Shown: in pieces, positions 25,671-35,282 of the stretch | Position numbering within the stretch: the stretch's first letter is position 1 | How the letters are laid out: every line of letters starts with the position of its first letter | NCBI GenBank assembly: GCA_018389105.1 | Contig: JACATO010000624.1 | Coordinates: 124,001 to 188,000 of the forward strand | Source: Nautilus pompilius | Lineage: Eukaryota > Mollusca > Cephalopoda > Nautilida > Nautilidae | Direction: 5' to 3' | DNA length: 64,000 nucleotides | Made by a program: the position numbers and the translations under genes | The notes under the pieces: generated by a model | Told to the model about the DNA's origin: nothing | The model's database searches: none | What the model saw: the letters and a program-made list of their open reading frames with translations, nothing else

Positions 25671-26567
25671 CCACTACACATGTATTAGCATACTCTAATA
25701 TTTTATGAATACTTCATAAGCCTACATATTAACCAGTCTTTCGCGAGGGGTTTTCTTGAATCCCCCCCCCATCTATTATTACAATAGCGGGTCTCTGAAA
25801 TTAAGTGAGGCGCGAAGAAGAAGCTGCTGTCGATGCCAGTGTAAACAAGTTTATTTAGTCGGCGATTTCTCCTCGATGACAGAGGTAAAATATGAGGGAG
25901 GCAGGGAAGCGCCGCTTATCTCCCGTGGCTCGGCTCGGCAGCGAGCGCGAGCTTCACTCAATATGTAGATCTGGGGCTCTCTCTCTCTCAGCCACCATAC
26001 CACCATCGGCCCTCCCACTCACAGACACCACCAGAAAACCACCAAATTTCCAGCTTGTCCGTTTTATGATAAAACCGACCGCCCAGAACCTTTCCGCGAC
26101 AAAGCCGCGCCCAGCAGGCCGCCCGCTCGCCGGAGCTGGCTGGTCTATCGCGGCCGCTATCAAATCTCGGCTCCCCGAACAATGGCGGCGTCCACTTACG
26201 TGATAGCGGAGCAGCTATGGGCGGCCGGCAGCGGCGGAGTCGCCCTGCACCGGGGCGCCGAGTGGGGGCGAAAAGCGAGCGGCCATCGAGGTCGGCTCCC
26301 CTATTTTTTCCGCCCCCCTCTATTTTTTTTCGTCCAAGGCCGAAGACAGGGGGGGAGGGGGGGGCACGGAGGCTACAGGAGAGGGAGCCGAGCAGCAGCA
26401 GCAAACAACCGCCATAGACGAAGAACAATGGCCTTCGTTTTGGAAATCCGCGCCATTGCGCGCTGTGGTCGTCCTGCGGACCGCTGCGAGGGAGCCCGCG
26501 GCGCGCCTGGGGGGCCGGCATGCAGGCGCGGGGGTCGGGGATGGAAGAAGTCGGGATACTCACCCAT
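8040..26567 (-). CDS. HMGB: HMGB-type high mobility group protein, complete spliced gene (6 coding exons)
   Basis: Joining exons 26567-26564, 14269-14124, 13556-13446, 10913-10778, 9446-9340 and 8210-8040 gives 224 residues in one frame, with matching phases at every junction. The protein starts MGRPKLEE, followed by a basic stretch (KKGKKRRK, about 11-18). HMG box A spans about 20-90 (RPKRATSAYFYF...KWRKM...RYVRE). HMG box B spans about 98-168 (PNKPKRPQSSYFLF...GERWRSL...YERAMEEYRR). A short linker follows, then a nearly pure Asp/Glu tail at 193-224. Two boxes plus an acidic tail is the HMGB1/2/3 plan, and vertebrate HMGB1 is 215 residues. Such proteins bend DNA and loosen nucleosomes in the nucleus. 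Which vertebrate HMGB is closest cannot be told here. The basic N-terminal leader before box A is unlike HMGB1. Intron 1 is 12.3 kb and crowded with transposon relics. Confidence 0.88.
9054..9081. repeat. (ATT)n microsatellite
   Basis: About nine ATT units in the intron between HMGB exons 5 and 6. Confidence 0.9.
9340..9446 (-). CDS. HMGB: HMGB coding exon 5: rest of box B
   Basis: The exon has 107 bases and encodes residues 134-168; its first two bases complete Ala133. The acceptor is AAATGTAG and the donor GTATTA is weak. It reads GERWRSLTNEQKKPYEKRSA, then EETKKYERAMEEYRR, the classical helix 2-3 of an HMGB second box. Confidence 0.88.
10010..10600. repeat. Degenerate local duplications in HMGB intron 4
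   Basis: Three pairs of similar segments recur in order: TTTGTCCTAATTTA at about 10201 and 10303; GCTTA...GCCACATTAC at about 10391 and 10539; and GTGTGCAG...TAATTATTAC at about 10101 and 10468. CpG content is higher than in the flanks. This looks like an old tandemly duplicated repeat, not coding. Confidence 0.4.
10778..10913 (-). CDS. HMGB: HMGB coding exon 4: linker and first part of box B
   Basis: The exon has 136 bases and encodes residues 88-132 plus one base. The acceptor is CTTTATAG and the donor GTATGT. It begins IAQYKGKTIEP, then PNKPKRPQSSYFLFLSDFR. A second AG nine bases inside (ending 10905) would drop IAQ and keep the frame. The upstream acceptor is preferred because IAQY completes the usual end of box A. 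Confidence 0.88.
11230..12350 (-). mobile_element. piggyBac-like element relic
   Basis: The minus strand carries decayed piggyBac-type transposase pieces. Near 11880-11960 it reads like DFFHLIAGETNSYA, matching the family's DFF..L..ETN.YA start. Near 12077-12262 a fragment (DDQLGLPYALSTY..MEFNAESFSF) resembles the region before it. The same family recurs at 14815-15310 (opposite strand), 20260-21767 and 61147-61960. Stops and frameshifts are frequent. The relic ends abruptly near 12350, where a pogo/Tigger relic begins. Confidence 0.5.
12400..13382 (+). mobile_element. pogo/Tigger-type transposon relic
   Basis: From about 12410 the plus strand reads like a DDE transposase of the Tigger/Jerky type: NWFLKCF, VKSYLRK, then LLLDNTPGHP, which holds the second catalytic Asp. 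Further on come KKFWPKLY and ELKKVMK. Stop codons break it. The right end, GAGGTATTACTG (to 13382), followed by TA, matches the usual Tigger inverted repeat read outward (CAGTAATACCTC). The left end was not found, probably lost against the neighbouring piggyBac relic. Confidence 0.6.
13446..13556 (-). CDS. HMGB: HMGB coding exon 3: rest of box A
   Basis: The exon has 111 bases and encodes residues 51-87, phase 0 at both ends. The acceptor is TTTAAG and the donor GTAAGA. It contains EFTKECSAKWRKMNPEDKSPFEQQA and RYVRE; the KW..M..EDK..FE pattern is box A helix 2-3. A pogo/Tigger relic ends only 64 bases downstream of it on the plus-strand side. Confidence 0.88.
13780..13960. mobile_element. 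piggyBac-like terminal fragment
   Basis: The segment with TGCATGTACTATCTATAG and GATCATTAAATGATTTG resembles those at 12280-12350, 21640-21767 and 61920-61950, next to the ends of piggyBac-like relics. No coding remains. It lies in HMGB intron 2. Confidence 0.4.
14124..14269 (-). CDS. HMGB: HMGB coding exon 2: N-terminal basic leader and start of box A
   Basis: The exon has 146 bases and encodes residues 2-50. The acceptor is TTTTGTAG and the donor GTAGGC. It reads RPKLEES, a Lys/Arg cluster, then RPKRATSAYFYFMAYCR and on to QTISK. The HMG hallmark PKR...SAYF..F is plain. It ends on a codon boundary. Confidence 0.88.
14815..15310 (+). mobile_element. piggyBac-like N-terminal relic, plus orientation
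   Basis: Near 15100-15210 the plus strand reads like MDFFFHHVAEETNHYTQ, then TSKTKAFLAVNI, matching the DFF..VAEETN...KAFL motif of piggyBac transposases. The left part (GATGCTGGTCCACAT, GGAATCCAACACTGA) is the reverse complement of segments in the minus-strand relics at 21500-21660 and 61780-61800. It is truncated and inside HMGB intron 1. Confidence 0.5.
15360..15601. mobile_element. Short hAT-type non-autonomous element with 8-bp target duplication
   Basis: The element is 242 bases with imperfect inverted ends: CAGCCTCTCAAAG on the left, and CAGGGTTTCTCAAACC on the right read inward. It is flanked on both sides by ATTTAGAT (15352-15359 and 15602-15609). An 8-bp target duplication and CAG... 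ends are hallmarks of hAT elements. No coding capacity. It lies in HMGB intron 1. Confidence 0.72.
18270..18980 (-). mobile_element. Tc1-like transposase relic
   Basis: Minus-strand fragments read like a Tc1 transposase. SDESQMFAILH (about 18780-18800) is the block around the first catalytic Asp, followed by VDLEHLWEGIWYGG (about 18640-18690). SQSLDINPIRHLGEQL (about 18390-18440) matches the family's SPDLNPIEHLWE block. Stops and shifts show it is dead. Inverted repeats were not located. Confidence 0.6.
19530..19942. mobile_element. piggyBac-type MITE with TTAA flanks
   Basis: The 413-base element lies between TTAA (19526-19529) and TTAA (19943-19946). The ends are inverted repeats: CCCTTTCCTGTTCA on the left and ATCCTTTCCTGTTCAAG on the right read inward. 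TTAA targets with C-rich ends are typical of piggyBac. The right interior (CAGACAGTTTTGGCCAAC) matches the end of the larger relic at 20260-21767, so it looks like an internally deleted relative. Confidence 0.68.
20260..21767 (-). mobile_element. piggyBac-like element relic, largest copy
   Basis: Minus-strand fragments cover much of a piggyBac transposase. Near 21200-21300 there is RWEMKAFV; near 20618-20845 come blocks of the DDE domain; at 20730-20978 come FFDNYSYLKLLEKLKDKGLR and a following KNRRGLP, close to the family's FDNY..S..LL..LK..G.R...RKNR. CVCC near 20950 may come from the C-terminal Cys-rich finger. The right end (CATTCCTGTTTGAGG read inward) resembles the MITE at 19530-19942. 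Several frameshifts make it inactive. Confidence 0.6.
21590..21620. repeat. (CG/CA)n alternating purine-pyrimidine tract
   Basis: CGCACAGCGCGCG followed by a CA run, inside the piggyBac-like relic. Confidence 0.75.
22731..23623. mobile_element. hAT-type non-autonomous element, 893 bp, 8-bp target duplication
   Basis: The copies of ATTTATAC at 22723-22730 and 23624-23631 are perfect 8-bp direct repeats. The right end read inward is CAGTGGTTTCCAACCTTTTT, a classic hAT terminus. The left end, CAGTGGGTCACGACCC, appears to lack the dozen bases that usually sit between CAGTGG and GTCACGACCC. The middle (about 22840-23300) is GC-rich, unlike the flanks. It includes CCGTATTTGCCGGCTTATAA at 22843, a word resembling another transposon terminus, so a nested insertion is likely. 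No transposase frame is present. Confidence 0.75.
25637..25670. repeat. (AAT)n microsatellite
   Basis: About eleven AAT units at the edge of the HMGB CpG-rich region. Confidence 0.9.
26564..26567 (-). CDS. HMGB: HMGB coding exon 1: start codon plus one base
   Basis: ATG (26567-26565) and one G are followed at once by the donor GTGAGT (26563-26558). The phase is exactly what exon 2 needs: G plus GT makes Gly2, giving MGRPKLEE. The start context has G at -3 and G at +4. The site lies in the CpG-rich promoter region, as expected for a first exon. The upstream 5' UTR limit is unknown. Confidence 0.72.
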
Positions 26568-26909
26568 TTCTCCGAGTTTTTCGCCAACCGTCGTTCCAAG
26601 TCACCGAGAGCTGTGCGAGTGCGTGAATGAAGGGGAGCGCTCACTACAAACAAGATGGCCAGCCAACTCACGTGCACAGTGACCCGTATGAACTTTCCCG
26701 CCACTCAATTTGATACGTTAACGACGCGCGGCTCCGTCGTCGTTCTGCTACTTACCGTTGTCTACCGCCACCCCCGGCCCGCCCCCGCCGACTCGAACCG
26801 CCAGGCGACGCGCTGGGCGCCGCCCGCCCGCCCCGCAGAGGGGGGCTACTTTTCGCGAGAACGGGAAGTTTCCAGCACTTTTTTTTTTGCGGAGCGTTGT
26901 TGCTGCTGC

Positions 26910-26933
26910 GACCGACCGACCGACCGACCGACC
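26910..26933. repeat. (GACC)n short tandem repeat
   Basis: About six GACC units inside the CpG-rich block, upstream of the HMGB start on its own strand. Confidence 0.9.
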
Positions 26934-29267
26934 TTCCTCCCCCTCCCTTCCTCCCTCCTCTCGCCGCCGGATTTTTTTTTTTTTTTTTTTTTTTGTGTTT
27001 TCCTTTTTTCAAATTTGAAAATCTCTCTCACCTCCAGCATCCTCGGAGTAGCTGCTCGGAGAATCATCTCCTACCTCCGGAGGATGCAACCAGCTCGCGT
27101 TTAGCGACATAATGTAACTTACTACGAGTCAATATTTGAATATTTTTTTTTTTTAAAAAAAGAAAAACAAAAACAAAAAGGGGAGGAGGAGGAGGAGGAA
27201 GGGGGGGCAGGAGGACCAAACATTGAACAATAATTTATTATTAGTTATGTTTATTATTAAAATTGTATTATGGTTCTCATTGTTGCCAAATATCGCGCAT
27301 ACGCTGCATTAATGCTATTTCTTGTGTTTTCCATAATATTCCATGTGATGGAGAGAATAATGCATTGAGGCGATGTGATTCTCTCAAAACTATTGTTACT
27401 TGAAAACGTTATTTGGGGGGGTTTATTTATTTAAAAGGTGTAATGTATTTTCGAAATTCTTTTATATACTTATAAATTTATTTATGAATAAATTTATTTA
27501 TCCATTTTGAATAGGCATAATAAATTTCCTTAGGCATTCTCAGATCAGAAATTCACCACTCCTGGCTGATGCTATGGTAATAGCACAGAATTCAAAAACA
27601 AAACACATTCACATGCATATCAAAATCGTCTGCCACCTTTGGTCGTATCAAGCACAGCAGCAACATAGTTCCCTCGCGCTGTGCAGTTTTGCGATTTTGA
27701 AGAATACGGTGTTTGCTAGCGCTTGCGAATTTTTTTCTTTTTAATTAAAATTTTTGCTAACAAAAGCATGAGATTTAGTGGAATGCTTCTGTCTTTGTGA
27801 ACTTCTTGCTATGGCTTTCATTTGTGCTTATTTATTTAGGTGATATTAACAAGCATTTGCATCTTCCCTTGATGATAGTAAAGATTGCGAAAAAAATGTA
27901 CCCGACTGATGCTAAATTCTATAGTTTTTCTCAGACTGCATGTTAACTAACAACTTGTTATATGACTTTCATTGTTAACCGTGTTCAAAACGCTTAAAAT
28001 AAAAGCCAAAATTTATATACTTTTTAAAATCATTTTTTAAATATATTTTTCGCTTTTTTAAAAAGTGAATTCTGTGAACAAATGAAGAATTCTAGGTTAG
28101 AAATAAGTTGTTCCTTGATATGTTAAATTACCCCCCCTTGTTAATTAATGGAAACTATACTGTAGGTTACTGTCTTAAATTCTGTATTTTACCAATTTTT
28201 TAAATCATTTAAAAATACTAATATTATCACTTTAATATTTTTGGGAAGTCTTTAGATTAATGTTATTGTTTAAATATTATTCCACAAATAACTACACACA
28301 TCATGTACATTAATTCTTATTAGCAGTACAGTTTTATTTGCATAAGTAATTTATAAAAACAGTAAAATTTTAATGTGTTTTTTGTACAAATGACAGTCAG
28401 ATCAACTTAAACTGGCTAATTTATTTGTGAACCATGACTTCTACCATCTTTGTATTTGTTAATGTAAACTAAGTGATAATTTGTATTTTTATGTTTAAAA
28501 TTTTCAGTATTATTTTCTCTTTCCATCTCTCAATCTAAACTAGTATTTCTAAATTAATGCTGATATTGATTAGAAAGAATTTCTTCAAAAATATATAGAA
28601 ATATACTACACTGTCAAGTTACAGTTAGTTTAATATGGCCAGAATCTTTCTAATTACATTAAGCTTTGAAGAAGCCAGGGGATCTTCCCTTCTTGATACT
28701 CCACTATACTTACTATGAGGGTAGAACTAGACACTAAAGTACCAGTTGAGCAGCAAAAATTGGCATTGGATGTTGAACAACAACACATCAAAATGATATA
28801 ATATAAATTATAAAAGAATTTTTACTTGTTTACATTAATGCCCTAGCTAAAGCACCGATTTATTCTTCAACATTGGTACATATTATTTTGCTCTCTAATA
28901 CTAAGGCAACTGTACCATTGAATTTGAAGCAGTGCTTCTAAAATTAGTGTGTAATAGGATTTAACATCGGAACAGTGATGTATCATCTACATACAGTGAT
29001 TGATACATTGCCATTGGAACCCCATGCTTATATATTTAAGTATATATGTGTAACTGTTAAGCTTTATTGTTAATTAATCTATTACCTATCAAATTAGTGT
29101 TCTTTGTTTCTTTTGTATTTGAACATAATTTTAACACTATCAAATATCATAACTAAAATATTTTTTTTGTAATAACTGACATTAATTTGGAGTATTTCAG
29201 TAACTTTTGATAGTTTTAAAGCATGTTTAGATAAAGCTACGGCTCTTCAGTCAAGAAGCCACAAACA

Positions 29268-29690
29268 ACCTCTGTCGTAGTTTTTTTTTGTTATTTTATT
29301 CCATGAAAATGGAGATTGCAATTTTCATAAACATCTGCCACCACCTTTGTTTCTATGTGGTATGTGAATTGTTAGCTTATCCGTTCAGAGCCATAACTAT
29401 ATTTACCGGCACTGAGATTGCTTCATGCCCTTACAAATTCCTTCATATCATTGGAATTTTTCTAACAATTATCACAGGGTGTCTTCCTCGTCAAAATCCC
29501 TATTTTCTATCATTGCACTGCATGACTTTGATGACCCATCTTTGTAACCTTACTAACAACAGTCAAGCTTACCAGAAATACATAAAGTACGTGAAAATTA
29601 CTCCTACTATTTTAATAATAGATAAATGTACAAAAGTACTTTTTTTAATGTAGTTCACAGATAAAAATGAATCTAAAAGCTTAAGGTCAC
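29268..29690. repeat. Dispersed repeat, copy 1 (pairs with 32318-32830)
   Basis: This matches the segment at 32318-32830 in the same order and orientation. Shared words include ATTTTCATAA.CATC, GCATTG.ACTG, TTCCTTCATATCA.TGGAA, ATCACAGGGTGT, TATTTTAATAATAG and ATGTAGTT.ACAG. The family is not recognised. An open frame (29288-29653) is not preserved in the other copy, so it is probably not a gene. Confidence 0.65.
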
Positions 29691-30535
29691 AGTTTTGAGA
29701 AATGATTTGCTATATGGTATGTGTACATTTCTGATGTCATTACTTCAGAAGATTTCAAAAACACAGGAAAGCAGTCTCCAAAGTACATTTAATTAATTAT
29801 TTATGTGTATTTGATGATTTTCATTTGGTAATTTTGGCATTGAGACCAAATGATAAACATTGAATATCGTTTCATTTAGACAACTAGTTTTGTTTTTCAG
29901 ACATATTATATATATATATATGATTCCCAAAAGAGTATTGTAAACCCCTGTATCTGGTCATTGAAATAAGGTGCATCTTACTTAAGTCTCAGACAAGTTG
30001 TTTGTAGAGATTCAGTCTGTTGAAAGGTCACGAGCAAATGTACTGAAACATTTCATGGAAACTCAATTTGCAAGTAAATGCAATTATGTTGTTTTTTTCA
30101 AATGTTAAACCTTTTAACATTTCTTCAGGTTACTTAGTCCAAACTACCGATAAAATATGAAATGCAAGTGGCAGCACTTATACACAAGTATCCCAGCTTA
30201 AATACCTTTGATATCTGAGGTGGGTTTGTACAGTTTAGAAGCATTTGGAGAGTCACTCACTATCAAATTATTGAGAATTTGCTGTCTGCAGGTATGTACA
30301 AAGCTAGCTAGCTTATAGATATTTATCCTCAACTATTATTAACAGCTTTATATTAATTGTCTTCAGAAATTTTCTTGCCACAGATTTAGCTATTTAAAAA
30401 TTTTTATTTTTCTTAAGTCCTAACGCAGACAACCAAACAAGTTTAGATTTCTCGAAGATAAATCTGTGAAGTGTTAATAACAGACAGGTAAGAAAGCATA
30501 TCTTAGTGCTGGATCACAAAGCCATTCCATACTAT

Positions 30536-31570
30536 GTGTACCCCTGCTACTTTATTAGGAACCATGTATCCTTTCAGATTTGGACCTGACCTGAACTACA
30601 GATACAAATTGGGTTGATCAAATGATGTGACAAGTGATCTTTGCAGCACTATATATGACTTATTAGACAATTATATTTTCAGTCAGTCTAACATATAGGG
30701 GAAGGCAAAGCTATTAGATCATTTGAAAGAGGCATAAAAGTGTGAGTACAGCGGTAGGTGCCACAGCAGCCAAGAAAGATTTGTTGGGTAGGCTTCTCCA
30801 AGACACTGGTCATTTTAGTTTATCAACAATGACAAAAGGTGGAAAAAATGTTTGCTGTAAGGGGAGATTGTGGCCACAAACATATAGTGACAGAAAGAGT
30901 AGGCAGGTAAAGTCTAACTACCATTAAAAATAGACCAACTGAGGGAGACACAATGAGGGGGGTAATTCACAGCTATTTCTAGTCTTACCTGGTGAAGAAC
31001 ATTGTTATGGTTGGACTATGGTAGTAGGAGACTATTGCATAATTACTAATCATGGTTAACAACCTGTAAAGGTGCCTCATATGATGTAAGGAGCACAGGC
31101 ATTGAACTAAGGATGACTGATGAAAAGTGGTATGGTTTGACAAGTTACCTTTTATCCTTTTGCAGATGGAAGATAGATTTAAAGAAAGCCACATGAATCA
31201 CTTGATCCCCTCTGGTGTAGTCCCTACTCTCCAGGCCTCCAGTAATGGTTGGAGCATGTTTTGCTGGCAAATCCCAGGCCTCTTGGTCTCTTTAGGAAGA
31301 ATGAATACTAAAACTTACCTCAGCATCCTTTCTGATCAAGTCCATCCAGCAATAGTGATGGCTTCTTCCAAGATGACAATACTTCCATCTACTATGCTTG
31401 CATTGCGTTTGTGGTTTGAGGAACATGGAGATTTCAGACATCTCCCATAGACAGCACAATTCCTGGATCTCAATCCAAATGCATGAAGTCTTGGTACAGC
31501 CTTATTCTTTTTAAAATGCCAATCATCAAGCAATAAGATTAAGTGCACAGGTACACAAATCATGGGACAG
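30536..31570 (+). mobile_element. Tc1-like transposon relic
   Basis: The left end (TACTTTATTAGGAACC) resembles the ACTTTATTAGG terminus common in Tc1-like elements. At 31180-31270 the plus strand reads MNHLIPSGVVPTLQASSNGW, then WQIPG, matching a conserved block of Tc1-like transposases. At 31370-31420 a block corresponds to the usual QDNAPCH region, followed by WFEEHGDF. The SPDLNPIEHLW block is only a remnant. Stops and frame changes make it inactive. Its 5' half is homologous to 35283-35770. Confidence 0.6.
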
Positions 31571-32317
31571 ATCTTGTTAATATGCGTAAATGTAAGTGTT
31601 TATACATAAATATATATTGCATGCGTGTATTGTGTAATGTTTATGTATGTGTTAGTGGTTATGGATATGATATCCACCATTATTTAGTAAAAAAATATTA
31701 AAACATTAAACTTTTTTTGTATCATTAGATTGGATTCTGAATTCTATTTAAATAAATAATAGTAAATATTAGATGCTGATGGATTCATAATTCATTTTTC
31801 CATAAATCTTTTAATTTAAAGTTTTTTTTCTTTTGAAAACTCAAGTTTTAAAGGTAGCTAATGTGTTTAATATAAACAGATCATTGTGCAAGTGGAATCA
31901 GTTTTCAGAACACAAATATTGACCTAGCTGTGGTGTTTGTCGGCCATTTGTAAAGCTAGGAGGGGTCTTTAGACCTAAATGATTTTGAATATTTCGTTCT
32001 GTTTTATATTTTTAAAAAGAGCTAGCAGAGATTTACTTATTTGTTCTAGGAAGGAAAAATTTAGCTGTGCTTTTCTGGTATCCAAGAGGAAACATAGGGA
32101 TCCATTAGGTATAAAAATAATAGAATGAAGGGACCACATCCTGTTCATGAATAGTTAACCCATATGCAGATCATTTGGTACAGCAAGGACAAAATTATAG
32201 AAACCATAATGAATTTGGAAAGTATATTGTTTGCATATTTAGGTCCCCCCTTTTTTACATTGAAAATATTAAAAAAACAACTACAAAAGTCTTAAATTCT
32301 TTTTCTTCTGTCATTGT

Positions 32318-32830
32318 TATTCACCAGACCTTGTTTATTATTTTTATCCATGAGAATGGAGGTCACAATTTTCATAAGCATCCGCAGCCTTCTTTGTTTC
32401 CTTGTAGTTCCACAAATTATCCCTAGAGTGTGCTAACGTGTTCAGGGCCATGAATATATTCACTGGCATTGAAGTTGGTTTATGTCCTTCCAAATTCCTT
32501 CATATCACTGGAATTTTTCTAAGACTCATGGTGCTTACCTTCATCACAGGGTGTTTTTCTAACCAAAACTTTTAGATAGTTTCTGTCATTGCACTATGTG
32601 ACCTTACAAAAAAGTATTCGAGCTTACCACAGACATGGTATTTGCTTGTGGACAACCACCTAGAGATTTTGTGTAAAAATTACATTTTTTTCTTTCCTTT
32701 CAGCGGTGTGGGGAAACAGATCCATAAAGTAGGAGAAAACCAGACTATTTTAATAATAGGCGAATGTGCAAAAGTACTTCCTTAATGTAGTTTACAGCTG
32801 AAAATAAACGTGGAAGTATAAGGTCTGCGC
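32318..32830. repeat. Dispersed repeat, copy 2 (pairs with 29268-29690)
   Basis: Second copy of the unknown repeat, about 3 kb from the first. It has roughly 75 extra bases near 32633-32715 that copy 1 lacks, including a pyrimidine tract followed by CAG (to 32702). It also has a short extra stretch near 32522-32545. Confidence 0.65.
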
Positions 32831-34380
32831 TTTTATGGGCACAACCAAAGAAATTTGGGAGGGGGGGGGTTAAATATTTGTAGTGAGCACCCAAGTTTCA
32901 TTGTGCAGAGGAAGCACTGCTGAGTAAGATCAATGTTAAGACATTGCCAGTTGGAATTAGCCACTGCTTCAAGGCCGTCAATATTCTACGGCTGTCTAAC
33001 AGCAAGGTTTTATGAGAATACAGTCATGTCTTTCACAAAATAGCATCCCAGTATTTCACTGAATTCCACCACCTAACCAATTTTTTCTGTGTACTTATTG
33101 ATTTTTGTTTTTTTTTTTAAATGCTTGGTCAAGGGAAAATTAGGTATTAAGTTCGGGGGAAAAACGGTTTTAAAAATAGATTTTTGTGTTGTTGTTTTTC
33201 CTAAGTGCTTATTTTTTCTTTGATTTAATTATTTTTTAAATCTGATCCACGGTCCTTTTTTTGTGTGTGTGTGTGCTGAGCTCATTTTGCCATTGGCCAG
33301 GGTGTAATTTTAATTCTGATTAACAAGTTTTGAGAGATTGGTTTTATGGATAAAAGGAACGGTGGGAGAGGAAAGAGACTGGTGCGTCGAGGAGGAGAGA
33401 GTTCAGACAATTTGATAATCCGAACAATAAATTTTTATTGGGGCATTAGTTGCAGGTGCTTATTTGATAAATTCTGCTTTACTATTCCGAAGAATCAAAA
33501 ATGTTTGTTTTTCTGACATATCTCAATTGTGATTTAAATGTGAGCCTGCAATAATTTTTTTCTTAAAAGGATTATGCATTTCATCTTTAAAATAAATATT
33601 AAAGCGGACCCAAGCACGGTTTTTTCTGTGTATGTGTGTATGTTTGAAACATTCAGGAAATGAATTGTCACTACATCCATTTGGGAGTAAGTTACTGGAG
33701 CATCGGCAATAGCATGAATCGAAAGGAAATATTTTCTTTCTTTGTTCTCCAATATTTCAGCAAAAACCTGTGATAGGGAAACACCACACTATTAAGATGT
33801 AGGCTATTTTGCTGTAATCCTAATTATCTTTCCCAACTCTGATATCCTGCACTCACATGGTCGAGGGGACAGCTTTCTGACCAAAATCTACCAATAGTGC
33901 ATGGCAGGAGAAAACTCCATAGGTTTATCCTTTTTTCTTTCTTTCTTTCTCTGCAGAACTACTATTTTTTATATATTTTTTAGTAGAATAAAGCATTTTT
34001 CAGAATTCATATTTAAAATTAGTTAAATCTATTGAAAACCTGAGTTTTACCTTGGCTTCGTTTGTCTGTGTCAAGTATAGCAAATCTTAAGAGCCAACAG
34101 ACATTCTATAACCTGTTTTGAAGATTACTTCTTATTGAAAGAAAAACTTTGGAAATGATTTAAGGAGCCAAGGACATTCAAATTAAACCCAAACGGATAT
34201 CAGCACAACAATGCTGATTCATCTGAGTTTTATTTGAGCATCCCTAGTGAGTATACTTGGCAGATCAGTCAGATAGACCTCACATCTGTAATTACTATGT
34301 AATATTGTTGCTACAGTCAATGTTACAATTGCAGTGTCAAATTTGACAGAAAGATGAATTGCTTTAATTTTCCTTTTAAA

Positions 34381-34446
34381 ATTATTATTATTATTATTAT
34401 TATTATTATTTTATTATTATTATTATATATTATTTATTATTATTCC
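34381..34446. repeat. (ATT)n microsatellite
   Basis: Interrupted ATT array of about 65 bases. Confidence 0.9.
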
Positions 34447-35282
34447 TCTAATGAACATTAAAAATGAAAATACATTATTTTAAAACTGAAAACTGTGCAA
34501 AAATGCTCGTTTTGCGGCTGTTTTAAAATCTAAAGTTATCTCTCCTTTCAAGGAACTAAAATGTTTACAATGCTTAGGGTGGAGGGAATTTTTATGAAAA
34601 TATACTAAATTAAATATCAGGGGTTTCAGAATGAAAAGTGAGGTGTTTTTGCAGTTTATATCAAGAAAAATGTCTTTGATGTTAATAAGTAACTTGTTTT
34701 GTAAATTATATGGAAGAGCATAAAATAAACTTGATCTTGAAAAAAACTTCAAGCGGCATTAAATATAATGCAAATGGGACCTTACATTGTAATCCAGTTT
34801 AGCTGTTTTTAATCAGAATTTCTATTTGAAGCAAGCATTTTAAAGATATTTATACATCTAGATGGTTCTTTGTTTTCTTTCAAATAATCGGGAAAAATTT
34901 CAGCAAATTTTACGCCAGAGAAATGAAAATTTGTAGTTAGTTTAATTTGTTTCTGATTGATATGCATTTTTATTTATATCTATTTATTTTTAAGATGGCG
35001 ACTTATTTAGCAGAATTAAGTTTGTTTTGAATTTGCTTTTTATATATTATGATGCGATAGCTGTGAAAAAATTATATGGATATCAACTAATTCTCAAACA
35101 TTTATTTGTGATTTAAAACTCATTTAACTGCAGATTTATTTATCTTCATCTCTTATACTTACTAAAAATTACATAGTTTACTTCATGTTTCTCTTGGCTT
35201 TTTCATATTGTTAATGAAGATTTGTTGTACACATGATTATCTCTCACTTAAAATTAAACACTGTACAATTATACAATAGCTG

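Larger units (their letters stand above)
14270..26563 (-). other. HMGB: HMGB intron 1 (12.3 kb)
   Basis: This intron runs from the ATGG exon to exon 2. It has no recognised gene apart from the transposon relics listed separately. Long stretches (15610-18260, 21840-22720, 23640-25740) are plain AT-rich DNA with homopolymers. Confidence 0.65.
25740..27110 (-). promoter_or_regulatory. HMGB: HMGB CpG-rich promoter and first-exon region
   Basis: A sharply GC- and CpG-rich block in AT-rich surroundings, with the HMGB start exon near its middle. On the minus strand it has four consensus-like donors, at 26755 (GTAAGT), 26671 (GTGAGT), 26563 (GTGAGT, the ATGG exon) and 26199 (GTAAGT). This suggests several alternative first exons. 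GC-box-like CCCGCCC words occur at 26775-26835. A divergent plus-strand transcript cannot be excluded. The open frames here are low-complexity Arg/Pro/Ser frames typical of GC-rich DNA. Confidence 0.65.

Noticed and set aside
25988-26704. 238-codon minus-strand open frame in the CpG-rich block
   Set aside because: It begins with GTG, has no recognisable domain and shows GC-driven composition. The HMGB ATG is in another frame.
26182-27112. Plus-strand Arg/Pro/Ser-rich open frames
   Set aside because: They are typical chance frames of CpG-rich DNA, with no domain and no partner exon.
29288-29653. 121-codon plus-strand frame
   Set aside because: It lies in a dispersed repeat whose other copy at 32318 does not keep the frame.
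34381-34446. CRISPR-like regular repeat
   Set aside because: It is a simple ATT microsatellite with no spacers, and the DNA is eukaryotic.
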